This document shows, one piece after another, positions 43,491-54,521 of a stretch of DNA of 64,000 nt. Source of the stretch: Methylococcus sp. EFPC2 (GTDB lineage: Bacteria; Pseudomonadota; Gammaproteobacteria; Methylococcales; Methylococcaceae); assembly GCF_016925495.1 (NCBI RefSeq), contig NZ_CP070492.1, positions 1 to 64,000 on the forward strand. Reading direction: 5' to 3'. Every line of letters starts with the position of its first letter. Position 1 is the first letter of the stretch. The position numbers and the translations under genes are program-made. The notes below the pieces were generated by a model. It did not search any database and was not told the DNA's origin. It was given only the letters and a program-made list of their open reading frames with translations.

Positions 43491-45059
43491 TCAGGCCGCG
43501 ATCAAGGCACCTTGGCGTATCTCCGCATCGCCTTTGACGACGTGTTCGATTTCGCCGCTGGAGACCTTGTCGAGATACTCCTTGAAGTAGGCGATTGCGG
43601 ACTGCTCGATGAACTGATTGGCGTATTGATCGACCGGGTCGATACCCGCCGCCTTCAGGTCGTTCTTCGGGCAACCGCCGATCTTGGCCACGAACACCGC
43701 ATGGCAGTCGTTGATGGCGCGGATCACGGTGGCCAGCGCGTCTTCCTCGCCGTAGCCGCCCTGACAATACAGGTCGACGCGGCGGTGGCCGACGAACTTG
43801 GCGCCTTCGGTGCTGAGCTCGTAGATCTGGAACTCGGTGGCGTGGCCGAAATGCTCGTTGACCTTGCCGCTGCCCTTGGTGGCGACCGCGATCAGCATCT
43901 TGATGTCGGAGTGCGCGCCCGCCAGGGTCTGCAGCTCTTCCTGCCGGGCAGCGACCACCGCTTGACGCTCTTTCTCCACCGCTTCCTGGTAAGCCTTGCG
44001 CGACTCCAGGTCGTAGGTGACTTCCATCGCTTCGATCTTGTCGGTGGTGAACTCGGCGCTGCGGTCTTCGCCCAACAGGCCCACCGCGTCGGCGCGGCAC
44101 TGGCGGCAATGGCGCATCATGTTCATCTCGCCTTCGCAGCTATCCTGCAGCGCCTTGAGCTCTTGCGCCGTGGGGCCGCGCTGGCCGGTCAGGCCGAATA
44201 CCGTGCCGTGTTCCGGCGCGGAGATCAGCGGCATGATGTTGTGCAGGAAGGCGCCGCGCGACTTCACCGCCTTGTTCACCTCGACCAGGTGCTGGTCGTT
44301 GATGCCGGGGATCATCACCGAGTTGATCTTCGACAGGATGCCGCGCTCGGTCAGCATTTCCAGGCCTTGCAACTGACGATCGGTGAGGATCTTGGCCGCT
44401 TCGATGCCGGTATAGCGCTTCTTGTTGTAGTACACCCAGGGGTAGATCTTGGCGCCCACCTCGGGATCGACCATGTTGATGGTGATGGTGACGTGGTCGA
44501 TGTTGTACTGCGACAGACGCTCCACGTGATCGGGCAGGGTCAGGCCGTTGGTGGACACGCACAGCTTGATGTCCGGCGCGGTCTTGGCGATCAGCTCGAA
44601 GGTCTTGAAGGTCTTTTCCGGATTGGCCAGCGGATCGCCGGGACCGGCGATGCCCAGCACGGTCATCTGCGGGATGGTGGAAGCTACGGCCAGCACCTTC
44701 TTGGCGGCCTGTTCCGGGGTCAGCTTTTCGCTGACGACGCCGGGACGGCTTTCGTTGGCGCAGTCGTATTTGCGATTGCAGTAGTTGCACTGGATGTTGC
44801 AGGCTGGGGCCACCGCGACGTGCATGCGCGCGTAGTGGTGATGCGCTTCTTCGCTGTAACAGGGATGATTCTTGACCTTGTCCCAGATTTCCTGGGGCAG
44901 ATCGTTCTCGCCCGCACCGGTGCCGCAACTCGCTTTTCCGGAACCGCCGGAGGTGCCGCAACCTTTGTGTTCGGCGACCTTCTGCATGATTTCGTCCACC
45001 GACTCGCCGGCGGCAACATTGGCGGCCCCCGCCTCTGTCTCGTTGTGTACTGTTTGCAT
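43491..45059 (-). CDS. nifB: NifB, radical SAM enzyme for NifB-co
   Basis: A 522-residue NifB. The radical SAM cluster motif is [14 protein letters not shown]; further Cys residues for the substrate clusters include [14 protein letters not shown]-terminal NifX-like domain (about residues 400-500, with [19 protein letters not shown]) is fused, as in proteobacterial NifB. The enzyme makes the 8Fe-9S-C core of FeMo-co. It is the first gene of the long minus-strand array and has its own NifA site and sigma-54 promoter. Confidence 0.98.
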   Translation of the reverse strand: MQTVHNETEAGAANVAAGESVDEIMQKVAEHKGCGTSGGSGKASCGTGAGENDLPQEIWDKVKNHPCYSEEAHHHYARMHVAVAPACNIQCNYCNRKYDCANESRPGVVSEKLTPEQAAKKVLAVASTIPQMTVLGIAGPGDPLANPEKTFKTFELIAKTAPDIKLCVSTNGLTLPDHVERLSQYNIDHVTITINMVDPEVGAKIYPWVYYNKKRYTGIEAAKILTDRQLQGLEMLTERGILSKINSVMIPGINDQHLVEVNKAVKSRGAFLHNIMPLISAPEHGTVFGLTGQRGPTAQELKALQDSCEGEMNMMRHCRQCRADAVGLLGEDRSAEFTTDKIEAMEVTYDLESRKAYQEAVEKERQAVVAARQEELQTLAGAHSDIKMLIAVATKGSGKVNEHFGHATEFQIYELSTEGAKFVGHRRVDLYCQGGYGEEDALATVIRAINDCHAVFVAKIGGCPKNDLKAAGIDPVDQYANQFIEQSAIAYFKEYLDKVSSGEIEHVVKGDAEIRQGALIAA

Positions 45060-45183
45060 CGCTTGCTCCTAGGTTTGTTTATTCGTCTCTGTGGCGTTCC
45101 GCCCGGCTCATCGTCCCCGTTGGCCGTCCCTTAGCCGGAGTAACGAAAAGCGGAACATCGATAGAGATCAACGATGCTGTCAA

Positions 45184-45199
45184 TGCAAAGCGCATACCA
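45184..45199 (-). promoter_or_regulatory. Sigma-54 promoter of nifB
   Basis: On the minus strand: TGGTAT-GCGCT-TTGCA, with perfect -12 and GG-N10-GC spacing. It lies 125 bp before nifB ATG. Confidence 0.78.
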
Positions 45200-45294
45200 C
45201 CCGATAATATTCAATGGACTCAATTACATACCTAATCGTTAAGGTATTGCCAGACTGTCCGGAGCGGCACAAAGAGGCGGTATTTGTAGGAGTT

Positions 45295-45310
45295 TGTTGG
45301 GAATGCGACA
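45295..45310. promoter_or_regulatory. NifA site for nifB
   Basis: TGTTGGGAATGCGACA, perfect TGT-N10-ACA, about 105 bp (centre to -24) upstream of the nifB promoter. Confidence 0.8.
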
Positions 45311-45382
45311 AAGACGGCGGCTCTTGGCCAATCCCGTTCGGAATCCGACGATGAGTCTTCCCGCCAAACGAGCCGGGGCCGC

Positions 45383-46987
<1,605 letters not shown>

Positions 46988-47133
46988 AACGTTTCTTGCC
47001 GCTTGGGCGGCTCGCATGATTCGGTTACGGCAGGGGACGGCCGGAAACCCGGCGCGTTTCCGGCTGCCTACGATACGAAGGTGGATACAGGAAGACGGCT
47101 AGCCGCCGCTTGAGGAAACGGGACGGCGCCCAC

Positions 47134-47946
47134 TCACGCCGCGCGGTCCAGGTCGTCGTCCTGCTCGGCTTCGTCCATGGCCGCCTCGCACATCTCCAGG
47201 ATTTCGTAATAGCCGTGCCAGCGGCCGCTCTCGGCGGAGGCCGACGCGAGTAGGCGGTTTTCCAGCACCTCGATGCGCTCCCTCAGGCCGATGAGGGTCT
47301 GGTTGACCACATCGGGGATGCGATGGTGGTCGAGGTCGATGCCGCGCGGATTCATGGCCGCCTCCCGCCGCGCTTGCACGACCTTGCCCGGTATGCCGAC
47401 AACGGTGCTGTGCGCCGGCACATCCTTGACCACAACCGAATTGGCGCCCACGCGCACGCGGTCTCCCAGCGTGATGGGCCCCAGGATCTTGGCGCCCGCG
47501 CCGACCAGCACGCCGTCGCCCAGGGTGGGATGGCGCTTGCCCTTGTTCCAGCTCGTGCCGCCTAAGGTCACGCCGTGGTAGAGGGTGACGTCGTCGCCGA
47601 CCACCGCCGTTTCGCCGATCACCACGCCGGCGCCGTGATCGATGAAGAAGCGCCGGCCTATGGTGGCGCCGGGATGGATGTCGATATTGGTCCACAGCCG
47701 GGTCAGGAAGGACAGCAGGCGCGACGCGTAAAGAAAGCCGCGGCACCACAGGCGGTGGCTGAGGCGGTGCAGGAGGATGGCGTGCACGCCGGGATAAGTC
47801 GTCAGCACCTCGAAGCGGGTGCGCGCTGCGGGATCGCGCTCGAACACGCAGGCCACGTCCTCCCGCCATTCCGCCAGCAGGGAAGGCGGCTCCGAAACCG
47901 CAGGTTCGCCGACGATGCTCCGGAAGACGCGAGGCTGCTCGTTCAT
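47134..47946 (-). CDS. cysE: Serine O-acetyltransferase (CysE/NifP)
   Basis: A 270-residue serine acetyltransferase, making O-acetylserine for cysteine. The left-handed beta-helix hexapeptide repeats run from [30 protein letters not shown] to [21 protein letters not shown], with the catalytic His in DHGAGV. The C-terminal tail is long and acidic, unlike the short feedback-binding tail of E. coli CysE. In nif clusters this enzyme (NifP) boosts cysteine for NifS. It follows cysM by 32 bp. Confidence 0.94.
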   Translation of the reverse strand: MNEQPRVFRSIVGEPAVSEPPSLLAEWREDVACVFERDPAARTRFEVLTTYPGVHAILLHRLSHRLWCRGFLYASRLLSFLTRLWTNIDIHPGATIGRRFFIDHGAGVVIGETAVVGDDVTLYHGVTLGGTSWNKGKRHPTLGDGVLVGAGAKILGPITLGDRVRVGANSVVVKDVPAHSTVVGIPGKVVQARREAAMNPRGIDLDHHRIPDVVNQTLIGLRERIEVLENRLLASASAESGRWHGYYEILEMCEAAMDEAEQDDDLDRAA

Positions 47947-47978
47947 TACCCTGATCTCCGCTTGGATGTCATGCCCTG

Positions 47979-48911
47979 TCAACGGCTGGGGAATACGTGG
48001 GTAGAGAGATAACGGTCGCCGCGGTCGCACACGATGGTCACGATCACGGCGTCGCTCAGTTCGGCGGACAGCCTGAGCGCGGCGGCCACCGCGCCGCCGG
48101 ATGAAATTCCGGCGAAGATGCCTTCCTCGGCCGCCAAGGCCCGGGTGGCGGATTCCGCCTCTTCCTGGCCCACGTCTATGATGCGGTCCACCCGGGCGGC
48201 GTCGTAAATCTTCGGCAGATAGGCTTCCGGCCAGCGGCGGATACCGGGAATATTGGCCTTGTCGGCCGGCTGTACGCCGACGATCTGGATCGCCGGATTT
48301 TTTTCCTTGAGGAAGCGCGAGAGGCCCATGATGGTGCCGGTGGTGCCCATGGCGCTCACCAGATGGGTGATGCGGCCTTCCGTATCGCGCCAGATCTCGG
48401 GCCCCGTGCCTTCGTAGTGGGCCCTCGGATTGTCCGGATTGGCGAACTGGTCGAGCACCCGGCCGCGGCCCTCGCGCTCCATTTGGATGGCCAGGTCGCG
48501 CGCTTCTTCCATCCCGCCCTGGCGCGACACCAGGATGAGTTCCGCGCCGAAGGCCCGCATCACCGCGCGCCTTTCCTCGCTCATGTGCTCCGGCATGATG
48601 AGGATCATGCGGTAGCCCTTGATGGCCGCCGCCATGGCCAGCGCGATGCCCGTGTTGCCGCTGGTCGCCTCGATCAGCGTATCGCCCGGCTTGATGTCGC
48701 CGCGCGCCTCGGCGTGCTGGATCATGCTCAAGGCCGGCCTGTCCTTCACGGAGCCGGCCGGATTGTTGCCTTCGAGCTTGGCCAGCACGATATTGCGGCT
48801 ATCCCCCGGCAGGCGTTGCAGCCTCACCAAAGGCGTGTTGCCGATGAAGGCCTCTATCGTCGGCAGCCGGTCCGCCCAGCTCGGTTCGGGTTTCAGTCGT
48901 GCACTCAACAT
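47979..48911 (-). CDS. cysM: Cysteine synthase B (CysM)
   Basis: A 310-residue PLP-dependent O-acetylserine sulfhydrylase. The PLP Lys is in [20 protein letters not shown], with the TSGNTG loop ([16 protein letters not shown]) and a CysM-type end [11 protein letters not shown] ... [13 protein letters not shown]. It matches CysM rather than CysK. ATG 48911 begins the conserved part. With cysE it supplies cysteine for NifS/IscS; the pair is transcribed toward nifA, behind a NifA site. Confidence 0.95.
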   Translation of the reverse strand: MLSARLKPEPSWADRLPTIEAFIGNTPLVRLQRLPGDSRNIVLAKLEGNNPAGSVKDRPALSMIQHAEARGDIKPGDTLIEATSGNTGIALAMAAAIKGYRMILIMPEHMSEERRAVMRAFGAELILVSRQGGMEEARDLAIQMEREGRGRVLDQFANPDNPRAHYEGTGPEIWRDTEGRITHLVSAMGTTGTIMGLSRFLKEKNPAIQIVGVQPADKANIPGIRRWPEAYLPKIYDAARVDRIIDVGQEEAESATRALAAEEGIFAGISSGGAVAAALRLSAELSDAVIVTIVCDRGDRYLSTHVFPSR

Positions 48912-49080
48912 GGCGTGGCCGTTCCGGGAGATGTTGTCACTGATGCGTTCTGGGTGCCGATGATAGAAGGGCCTGGGGCCAGGACCGGTGAAATCGGGTG
49001 GATATCTCCGCGCCGTTCGTCGCCGCCAGTCACGGCGCTCATGGCGCTTTCCGCCTGTGGGATCGTATAGAACCTGCCGA

Positions 49081-49096
49081 AGCAGAATGTGCGCCA
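49081..49096 (-). promoter_or_regulatory. Sigma-54 promoter of cysM-cysE-nifA
   Basis: On the minus strand: TGGCGC-ACATT-CTGCT, two mismatches with exact GG-N10-GC spacing, 170 bp before cysM ATG. A weaker alternative (CGGCAC-CCAGA-ACGCA) is at 48944-48959. The rest of the 322-bp cysM/NTF2 spacer has no gene. Confidence 0.68.
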
Positions 49097-49160
49097 ACGC
49101 ACTTTCGTGGCTATAGGCTTAATCTGTCTGGGATCGCCCGGCTTTTGCCGGGGCCATCTT

Positions 49161-49176
49161 TGTAGGAAAGGCGACA
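49161..49176. promoter_or_regulatory. NifA site upstream of cysM
   Basis: TGTAGGAAAGGCGACA, perfect TGT-N10-ACA, 74 bp (centre to -24) from the 49081-49096 promoter. Its core resembles the site at 56200-56215. Confidence 0.78.
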
Positions 49177-49233
49177 AAAGCGGCGAACATGACGCGGGTG
49201 CGACAATTCCGGCGCGAAAGATATACTGCCGCC

Positions 49234-49632
49234 ATGGACATCCACACCGCCCTCTTCGCCAACGAGGCTTTTTACCTGGCCTTTTCCCAGCGCGATTTCC
49301 CCGCGATGGACCGCTTGTGGGCCCAGGCATCGCCGCTGCTCTGCATCCATCCGGGCTGGCCGGCGCTGACCGAGCGCGAGGCCATCCTCGCCAGTTGGCA
49401 CAACATCCTGCAAAACCCGGCCACCGGCTACGCCGTCCCGCACCATGCCCAGGTCCTGGCATACGGCACGCTCGCCACGGTGGTCTGCTACGAGGAAATC
49501 CAGGGCGAGATCTTCGTCGCCAGCAATACCTTCATCGAGGAAGACGGCGAGATCCGCCTGATCCAGCATCAGGCCGGACCTTGCGCCCATCCGCCCCAGC
49601 CGGAAAGCAAGGCCGCGCCGGTCATGCAATAG
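49234..49632 (+). CDS. NTF2-like (SnoaL-type) protein
   Basis: A 132-residue protein with the cone-shaped NTF2/SnoaL-like fold: NEAFYLAFSQRDFPAMDRLW, PLLCIHPGWPALTEREAILASWHNIL and a late beta-strand region. Such proteins are small ligand-binding or isomerase-like domains; no specific activity is clear. ATG 49234 begins the conserved helix; an ATG at 49189 is possible. TATACT at 49221-49226 is a possible -10 element just upstream. Confidence 0.82.
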   Translation: MDIHTALFANEAFYLAFSQRDFPAMDRLWAQASPLLCIHPGWPALTEREAILASWHNILQNPATGYAVPHHAQVLAYGTLATVVCYEEIQGEIFVASNTFIEEDGEIRLIQHQAGPCAHPPQPESKAAPVMQ

Positions 49633-49639
49633 TCCGGTC

Positions 49640-49655
49640 TGTCGCAATCGCGACA
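49640..49655. promoter_or_regulatory. NifA site inside an 11-bp palindrome
   Basis: TGTCGCAATCGCGACA is a perfect TGT-N10-ACA embedded in an extended palindrome, CGGTCTGTCGC / GCGACAGACCG (49635-49660). It begins 3 bp after the NTF2-like stop and could also act as that gene's terminator. It is 63 bp (centre to -24) before the next promoter. Confidence 0.75.
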
Positions 49656-49708
49656 GACCGAACTCCTGATCTCGCCGCAATATCAGTCATTTGCATAAGG
49701 CCTTGGGC

Positions 49709-49724
49709 TGGCACCGGTCCTGCA
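49709..49724 (+). promoter_or_regulatory. Sigma-54 promoter of the Fe-S oxidoreductase
   Basis: TGGCAC-CGGTC-CTGCA: perfect -24, one mismatch in -12, exact spacing. It is 47 bp before ATG 49756. Confidence 0.82.
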
Positions 49725-49755
49725 TCCCTAAGGTTTTCACAGCAAATTCGACGGC

Positions 49756-51165
49756 ATGGAAACTCAACTCGACTGGTCCGCCTACGACAGTTACGGCGCC
49801 GGCGACGCCTATGCGGCGTTGCCCGCCGAAGGCGGTGCCTACGGCAAGGCGGCTGCGGTCTGCATCGGCAACCGCCAGTGCCAGCGCAGCGAAAAAGGCG
49901 TGATGTGCCCAAGCTTCCGCGTCACCCAGGATACGGCGCATTCGACCCAGCACCGGGCCGCCACCCTCAAGGCCGCCCTCAACGGGGAATACGGTCCCAA
50001 ACCCTTCCTCGGTCCCGAGTTGCAAGCGGCGATGGATTTATGCGTGAGCTGCAAGGGTTGCAAGCGCGAATGTCCCAACGGCGTGGACATGGCCTTGCTG
50101 CGGGTGGAAGCGTTGGCCCAGCGCTGGAGCCAGTCGGGTAGAGTTCCCTTGCGCGAGCGCCTGCTGGCCAACCTGCCCCGCCTGGCGCCCTGGCTGGGAC
50201 GTTTGGGCTGGCTGCTGCGCCTGCGCGAACGCCTGCCCCTGCTGGCCCGGCTACTCGAACGCGGGCTGGGCATCTCCGCGCAACGCAGTCTGCCGCAAGG
50301 CGCCAAACGCAGTTTCCTCTCCCATGCTCCGCAGCAGGCCGTAGGTACCGAGGACGGCCGCGAGGTGGTCTTGCTCGTGGATACCTTTTCCAACCATTTC
50401 GAACCCGCTACCGCTCAGGCCGCCCTCGACGTGCTGCTGGCCGCCGGCTACCGGGTGCACATCGCCCGCCCGGCATCCGGCCAGCGGCCGCTGTGTTGCG
50501 GACGGACCTATCTGTCCAACGGGCTGGTCGAACAGGCGCGGGCCGAGGCGAAGCGTGTGGTCGAAGCGCTGGAACCCTATGCCGAACGAGGCCTGCCCAT
50601 CATCGGCCTGGAGCCTTCCTGCCTGCTGATGCTGCGCGACGAGTATTACGCCCTCGGGTTCGGCGAGCAGACGGCGAAGATCGCCAAGAGCGCGCTGTTG
50701 CTGGAAGAATTCCTCGCCAAGGAACACGACGGCAAACGCCTGAACCTCCCCTTGCAGCCTTTGCCCGGCGTACAGGCACTGGTGCACGGACACTGCCATC
50801 AGAAAGCCTTCGGTGCGATGAAAGCCATGCGCAAGGTGCTGGGCCTGGTGCCCGGCCTGCAAACCGAACTCATCGAATCGAGCTGCTGCGGCATGGCCGG
50901 ATCCTTCGGTCTGGAAAGCGAGCATTACGACGTGTCCATGCAAATGGGCGAGCTCGCCCTCCTGCCCAAGCTGCGGGAAGCCGACCTCCAGACTCTGGTG
51001 ATCGCCAACGGCACCAGTTGCCGCCATCAAATCCGCGACGGCGCCCAGCGAGAAGGCCTGCACCTCGCCCGAGTATTACAGGCCGCGCTGGGAAAGCCCG
51101 CTCCGGCGGATGAAACATCGGAATCCGACTCGGTTGAAGTAAAGGAAGCTCCGGCCGAGGTTTAA
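49756..51165 (+). CDS. HdrD/GlcF-like Fe-S oxidoreductase subunit
   Basis: A 469-residue protein like the C-terminal half of large FAD/Fe-S dehydrogenases (GlcF, YdiJ). It has two 4Fe-4S sites near the start (VCIGNRQCQRSEKGVMCPSF; LCVSCKGCKRECPNG) and two CCG-type domains (RPLCCGRTYLSNG; ESSCCGMAGSFG). The FAD-binding partner half is absent from the window. Its promoter has a NifA site and a sigma-54 element, so it appears to be induced with nitrogenase; an electron-transfer or respiratory-protection role is plausible. Confidence 0.85.
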   Translation: METQLDWSAYDSYGAGDAYAALPAEGGAYGKAAAVCIGNRQCQRSEKGVMCPSFRVTQDTAHSTQHRAATLKAALNGEYGPKPFLGPELQAAMDLCVSCKGCKRECPNGVDMALLRVEALAQRWSQSGRVPLRERLLANLPRLAPWLGRLGWLLRLRERLPLLARLLERGLGISAQRSLPQGAKRSFLSHAPQQAVGTEDGREVVLLVDTFSNHFEPATAQAALDVLLAAGYRVHIARPASGQRPLCCGRTYLSNGLVEQARAEAKRVVEALEPYAERGLPIIGLEPSCLLMLRDEYYALGFGEQTAKIAKSALLLEEFLAKEHDGKRLNLPLQPLPGVQALVHGHCHQKAFGAMKAMRKVLGLVPGLQTELIESSCCGMAGSFGLESEHYDVSMQMGELALLPKLREADLQTLVIANGTSCRHQIRDGAQREGLHLARVLQAALGKPAPADETSESDSVEVKEAPAEV

Positions 51166-51200
51166 ACAACGGAAATCGAGGACTGCAAGCGGCGACGCTT

Positions 51201-51226
51201 GCGCTGAGGCAACGCTGCCTCAGCGC
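51201..51226. terminator. Terminator between convergent genes
   Basis: GCGCTGAGGCA and TGCCTCAGCGC form a perfect 11-bp stem with an ACGC loop, between the oxidoreductase and the convergent porin gene. It can work in both directions, though no T-run is present. Confidence 0.65.
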
Positions 51227-51274
51227 GGTGAGCCCGTCGGGCGGTCGTACCCCTCACCATGGATGGCAAAGGAT

Positions 51275-52507
51275 TCAGAACCGCACCACTACATCCGTGG
51301 CAAACATCAACTGACTCTTGCGTTGGCCGTTGTCGAAAGCATTGGCTTTGTCAGCCCAGTCGTAGCGTACTTCCGGGCGGACCACAACCCATTTGAGCGG
51401 CTTCCAGTTCACGCCGGTGGTGACCTCGTAATAGCTGGAGCCGATCCCTACGGGCGTGCTACCGGGCCGGTCGTTCAGGCGATAGCGCACGCCGTCCTGA
51501 TCGCGGTTCCACTCCCCGCGCACCCCGATACCGAGCGTTTCGTCGATCTCGTATACGAGACCATTTTGTATGCCGTACCATTTGGTGTCCTTGCCGGCAC
51601 GAGTCGGATCGTTTTGCTGGATGCCGTAGGTATGCTGCAGTACGTAATGGAGATGGTCGATGAACTCGTGCTGGTAGGTCAGCGTGTAACGCGTCAGGTT
51701 GTCTTGATTCGAACTCTTGTCGCCGGTGACGACCGCCGCGGAGGTCGCAATCTTTTTGTCATCGCTGGTCCAGCCGAACTTGCCGAGGAAATTCCAGTTA
51801 CCCATGTCCTTGTTGACGTTATCCCACCCCATGACACCGCCGCCCGTGATCGAAAAATTGGCGGTGATTGGGTAAGTCAACAGCACGCCGGTGTGGGTGA
51901 AGGGTCCGTCCCAGGTGAAACTGTTGGTGCGCGAGTAGAAGAAGTTGTTCGGCGCCATGACCGACTCGTAATTGGTCAGTCCATAGAAATGCCCCGCCTT
52001 GATGGTAAGGCCATTACCGACCGGGGCGTAGATTTCGGCGTATAACTGGGGCAGGGCGATGTTGTAGAAACGCGAGGTGCCGTCGGTGATCAAGCCCCGG
52101 TCCCAGTGGTCGGTGGACTGGGCGATGAATGCATCGGTGCCGTAGAGAAAATCGAAACGGCCGCCGAAGTCCCAGGAATCGCCCTGCTTGGCGACTTCGC
52201 GCTCCAGGTACAGATAGAGCTGCTTGATCTGCGGCTCGGCGTCACGGTCATTGAGACCGACCGGGCCGTTGAACCGATCGGGCGAGCTGTTGAAATTGGT
52301 GCTGATACCGGCATCCAGCCATCCACCCACGGACAATCCCAGGTTCTTCATGAACTCGGGTTTGTTGGCCGACGGGAACGCCGCTTCCCAGGCCGTTTTA
52401 GTCTCGGCGATATTCTTGGCATGGATAGGACTGCAGAGCCCCGAGAGCAGGGCGCCACCCAATAGGGCTATCGCTCCGATCGCCCTGTTTTCACGATGAA
52501 TATTCAT
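51275..52507 (-). CDS. Outer-membrane beta-barrel porin (OmpL/BBP2-like)
   Basis: A 410-residue outer-membrane protein. It has an N-terminal signal peptide (hydrophobic AIGAIALLGGALLSGLCSPIHA) and then alternating amphipathic strands such as SWDFGGRFDFLYG and SYYEVTTGVNWKPLKW, ending with a C-terminal Phe (DVVVRF), the barrel-assembly signal. It fits the putative beta-barrel porin-2 family. A GGGAGAG ribosome-binding site precedes ATG. The substrate is unknown and a nif connection is not shown. Confidence 0.87.
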   Translation of the reverse strand: MNIHRENRAIGAIALLGGALLSGLCSPIHAKNIAETKTAWEAAFPSANKPEFMKNLGLSVGGWLDAGISTNFNSSPDRFNGPVGLNDRDAEPQIKQLYLYLEREVAKQGDSWDFGGRFDFLYGTDAFIAQSTDHWDRGLITDGTSRFYNIALPQLYAEIYAPVGNGLTIKAGHFYGLTNYESVMAPNNFFYSRTNSFTWDGPFTHTGVLLTYPITANFSITGGGVMGWDNVNKDMGNWNFLGKFGWTSDDKKIATSAAVVTGDKSSNQDNLTRYTLTYQHEFIDHLHYVLQHTYGIQQNDPTRAGKDTKWYGIQNGLVYEIDETLGIGVRGEWNRDQDGVRYRLNDRPGSTPVGIGSSYYEVTTGVNWKPLKWVVVRPEVRYDWADKANAFDNGQRKSQLMFATDVVVRF

Positions 52508-52844
52508 AGTCGTCTCTCCCTATCTTGCGCATCAAATCAGCCAAGGCCAACTTCAACGATCCCTACACCCGGTGAGCCGAATCAGACTCCGTGATACCCC
52601 GCAGCCCCGGCACTTATATGAGCACTTCGTGCTCTTTGTATATGACCCGGGTAAGCCGTCGACATCGTGGTTCAGCCCGCGATCGACCGCTTTCCCGCCC
52701 CTCGCTCATCGGATCTTCTCGCCCCTGATCGTAATGCTTTGTAGGAAAAGCGCAACAAATTATTGCAAATATACAACATGACATCGAAAAATAATCGTGT
52801 CTGCCCCCGTTTTACGTTTGGATGTTTTGCCTCGATGGCCGGAC
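52508..52844. other. Gene-free spacer upstream of the porin gene
   Basis: No gene is supported. There is a small hairpin (GAGCAC-TTC-GTGCTC, 52620-52634) and a site TGTAGGAAAAGCGCAACA (52740-52757) that looks like the NifA sites elsewhere but with a 12-bp instead of 10-bp spacer. A GG-N10-GC match on the minus strand near 52529-52542 lies too close to the ribosome-binding site to be convincing. Confidence 0.6.
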
Positions 52845-53354
52845 TTAAAAACCGGGCTCCCCGAACATGCGGTGGGTAAGGGGCAATACCCATTGATGCG
52901 GCAAACTGCCGAACGCCACGAAGCCGTGGTGACGATAAAAGGCGGCGGCGTGATCGTCCTTGGCATCCACGACTAGCGCAAACACGGCCACTTCCGAGCG
53001 GATGGCCCGCGTCATGGCATCCCACAACAGGGCTGCGCCGAGTTTTTGCCCGCGATAATCCAGATGAACGGCGAGGCGGCCAAGACGGGCAACGGGAACG
53101 GCCGAGTAACGGGGCAGCCGCTTTGCCAAGCTGGCCGGCACTTCGACCAGCGGGATGCCGCCTGCTGCGAGGGTGTAGTACCCGGCAATCCTGCCGGTGG
53201 CGATTTCGACAGCGACATAGCAAGCGGCCACGCGCCGGCGCATGTCTTGGCTCGCTTGCTCGCGGAAGTACCGGTCCAGCGGCTCGACGCCGCAGGCAAA
53301 CCCTGCCCTGTCATGCCCCGGGGTCAGGGCCGCTATCGCGAAGCGGGCCGTCAC
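52845..53354 (-). CDS. tacT: GNAT-family acetyltransferase toxin (TacT-like)
   Basis: A 169-residue GNAT protein of the TacT/AtaT toxin type, which acetylates aminoacyl-tRNA. Features are FACGVEPLDRYFREQASQDMRRR at the start, the acetyl-CoA loop LAVHLDYRGQKLGAALL (RGQKLG) and the HHGFVAFGSLP end. It overlaps the antitoxin gene by 4 bp, forming a complete module. Confidence 0.93.
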   Translation of the reverse strand: MTARFAIAALTPGHDRAGFACGVEPLDRYFREQASQDMRRRVAACYVAVEIATGRIAGYYTLAAGGIPLVEVPASLAKRLPRYSAVPVARLGRLAVHLDYRGQKLGAALLWDAMTRAIRSEVAVFALVVDAKDDHAAAFYRHHGFVAFGSLPHQWVLPLTHRMFGEPGF

Positions 53355-53635
53355 GAGCCCTGGATCAATTCGGCGTGGGCTTGGGCTGCACGTTGCAGCG
53401 CGGGCTTGGGTGCGGGTGGGGTTAGCAGTAGATCGACGAAACGCCGCTGGTCTTCCAAGGACAGTCGGAGCACGCTGCTTTCCTCTATCGTCTGTTGCGC
53501 CTTTTCCTGTGCCGCCGCCACGACGAAGTCGCTGATACTGCGGCCTTGGAGTTCGGCAGCGCGTTTGACGATGGCCAGCACGTCCGGAGAAATGCGCGCT
53601 TCGAGCCGGGCGCTGCGGGTGGTATCTCTGGGCAT
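53351..53635 (-). CDS. tacA: DUF1778 ribbon-helix-helix antitoxin (TacA-like)
   Basis: A 94-residue DUF1778 antitoxin. The RHH DNA-binding part is SARLEARISPDVLAIVKRAAELQGRSISDFVV, followed by a C-terminal neutralising segment. It precedes tacT by a 4-bp overlap. Direct repeats of a TACGGTATTAAGCCGGACAA-like sequence just upstream (53660-53695) could be its operator. Confidence 0.94.
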   Translation of the reverse strand: MPRDTTRSARLEARISPDVLAIVKRAAELQGRSISDFVVAAAQEKAQQTIEESSVLRLSLEDQRRFVDLLLTPPAPKPALQRAAQAHAELIQGS

Positions 53636-53753
53636 CAGGGCCTCCTCCGTTTCATGGCCTTAAAGTGTACGGTATTAAGCCGGACAATTTAAAGCGTAAT
53701 CGGTCGAGATGCTACCAACATGCCCGGCGTATCACCCGTCTACCGGCCCGGCA

Positions 53754-53918
53754 TCACTCGTTCATATCCGGAAACAGGATCACTTCGTCCGGGACGCCTG
53801 AGCCGTTTTCCTGCAGACTCAGGCCGCCGACCAGCGCGTAGCCGGCGTCGCCTTCATAGAGGACGACCGCGTTCTTGGGCATGTTCTGCAGGGCTACGAT
53901 GAGTTGTTCGACCGTCAT
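53754..53918 (-). CDS. Small conserved protein
   Basis: A 54-residue acidic protein, MTVEQLIVALQNMPKNAVVLYEGDAGYALVGG, looking like one beta-rich unit. ATG 53918 has a GGAGG site 7 bp upstream and is preferred to a GTG at 53942 that overlaps the previous stop. It follows the 53939-54418 gene and is probably in its transcript. The family is not recognised. Confidence 0.68.
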   Translation of the reverse strand: MTVEQLIVALQNMPKNAVVLYEGDAGYALVGGLSLQENGSGVPDEVILFPDMNE

Positions 53919-53938
53919 GTGTTTGCCTCCGCCGTCCG

Positions 53939-54418
53939 TCACAAATCGTCGGATATGACTTCCAGTGCGATCAACTGGTCACGCAAAGCCACGTGGGCAT
54001 AGATGCCCTCTCTCCCGTCGTAGAGCGGATCCCGATAAAGCGCGTTGGTCGCCGCTTCGTCGGACATATAGACCCGGCAGGTTTGCAGGTCTTCGGCGAT
54101 GGCCGCGACATGGGCTTCGAATTCGCTCACCGGCTCGGCCTGATAGACGCCGTCGCCCAGCAGATAATCCGCCCGGTACAGCGGCGTGTCCCAACCATGC
54201 GCTTCGGCGAGATCGAATAGCCCGGCCTGTGCGTCGCGAGCACCGGGCGAGTCCGGCGTAAAGCCGGCCGCTTCGAGCAACTGGCGTGGAGTCGCCGTCG
54301 CGAACAGGGTCTGCCCGCCCGAACGTCTCGCTTGAACCTTGCGGGCGAAATCCTCTTTATCGAAGGCAAACCATGCGGATGGACGTGCTTGGTGGGGAAA
54401 CTCGACGATATAAATCAT
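53939..54418 (-). CDS. Conserved hypothetical protein
   Basis: A 159-residue acidic soluble protein. It starts MIYIVEFPHQARPSAWFAFDKEDFARKVQ and ends with a helix ALRDQLIALEVISDDL. The C-terminal half has Tyr-rich turns (YRADYLLGDGVYQAEPVSEFE). I do not recognise the family. It is divergent from the PAS-less nifL, with a NifA site between them that might serve both; no good sigma-54 promoter is seen on this strand. Confidence 0.7.
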   Translation of the reverse strand: MIYIVEFPHQARPSAWFAFDKEDFARKVQARRSGGQTLFATATPRQLLEAAGFTPDSPGARDAQAGLFDLAEAHGWDTPLYRADYLLGDGVYQAEPVSEFEAHVAAIAEDLQTCRVYMSDEAATNALYRDPLYDGREGIYAHVALRDQLIALEVISDDL

Positions 54419-54521
54419 GGTGTTGTCCTGGCTATGGCTGAAAGTTAAGAAGTTGAAAGGTCGAAACGCGGGGCTTCCGCCGGCCGGGCAGTGTCGGATA
54501 GCCGGCAATCGCAGGCCCCAT

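Larger units (their letters stand above)
45060..45382. other. nifB upstream region
   Basis: The 323-bp spacer between nifB and the nifA 3' end has no gene. It holds the nifB sigma-54 promoter and one NifA site. I see no clear terminator for nifA. Confidence 0.75.

Noticed and set aside
48944-48959. Second GG-N10-GC candidate before cysM
   Set aside because: The -12 part (ACGCA) is weak and it is about 200 bp from the NifA site; the 49081-49096 site fits both criteria better.
52529-52542. GG-N10-GC match on the minus strand before the porin
   Set aside because: The predicted transcript start would fall within or next to the ribosome-binding site, the -12 element is poor and no intact NifA site is present.
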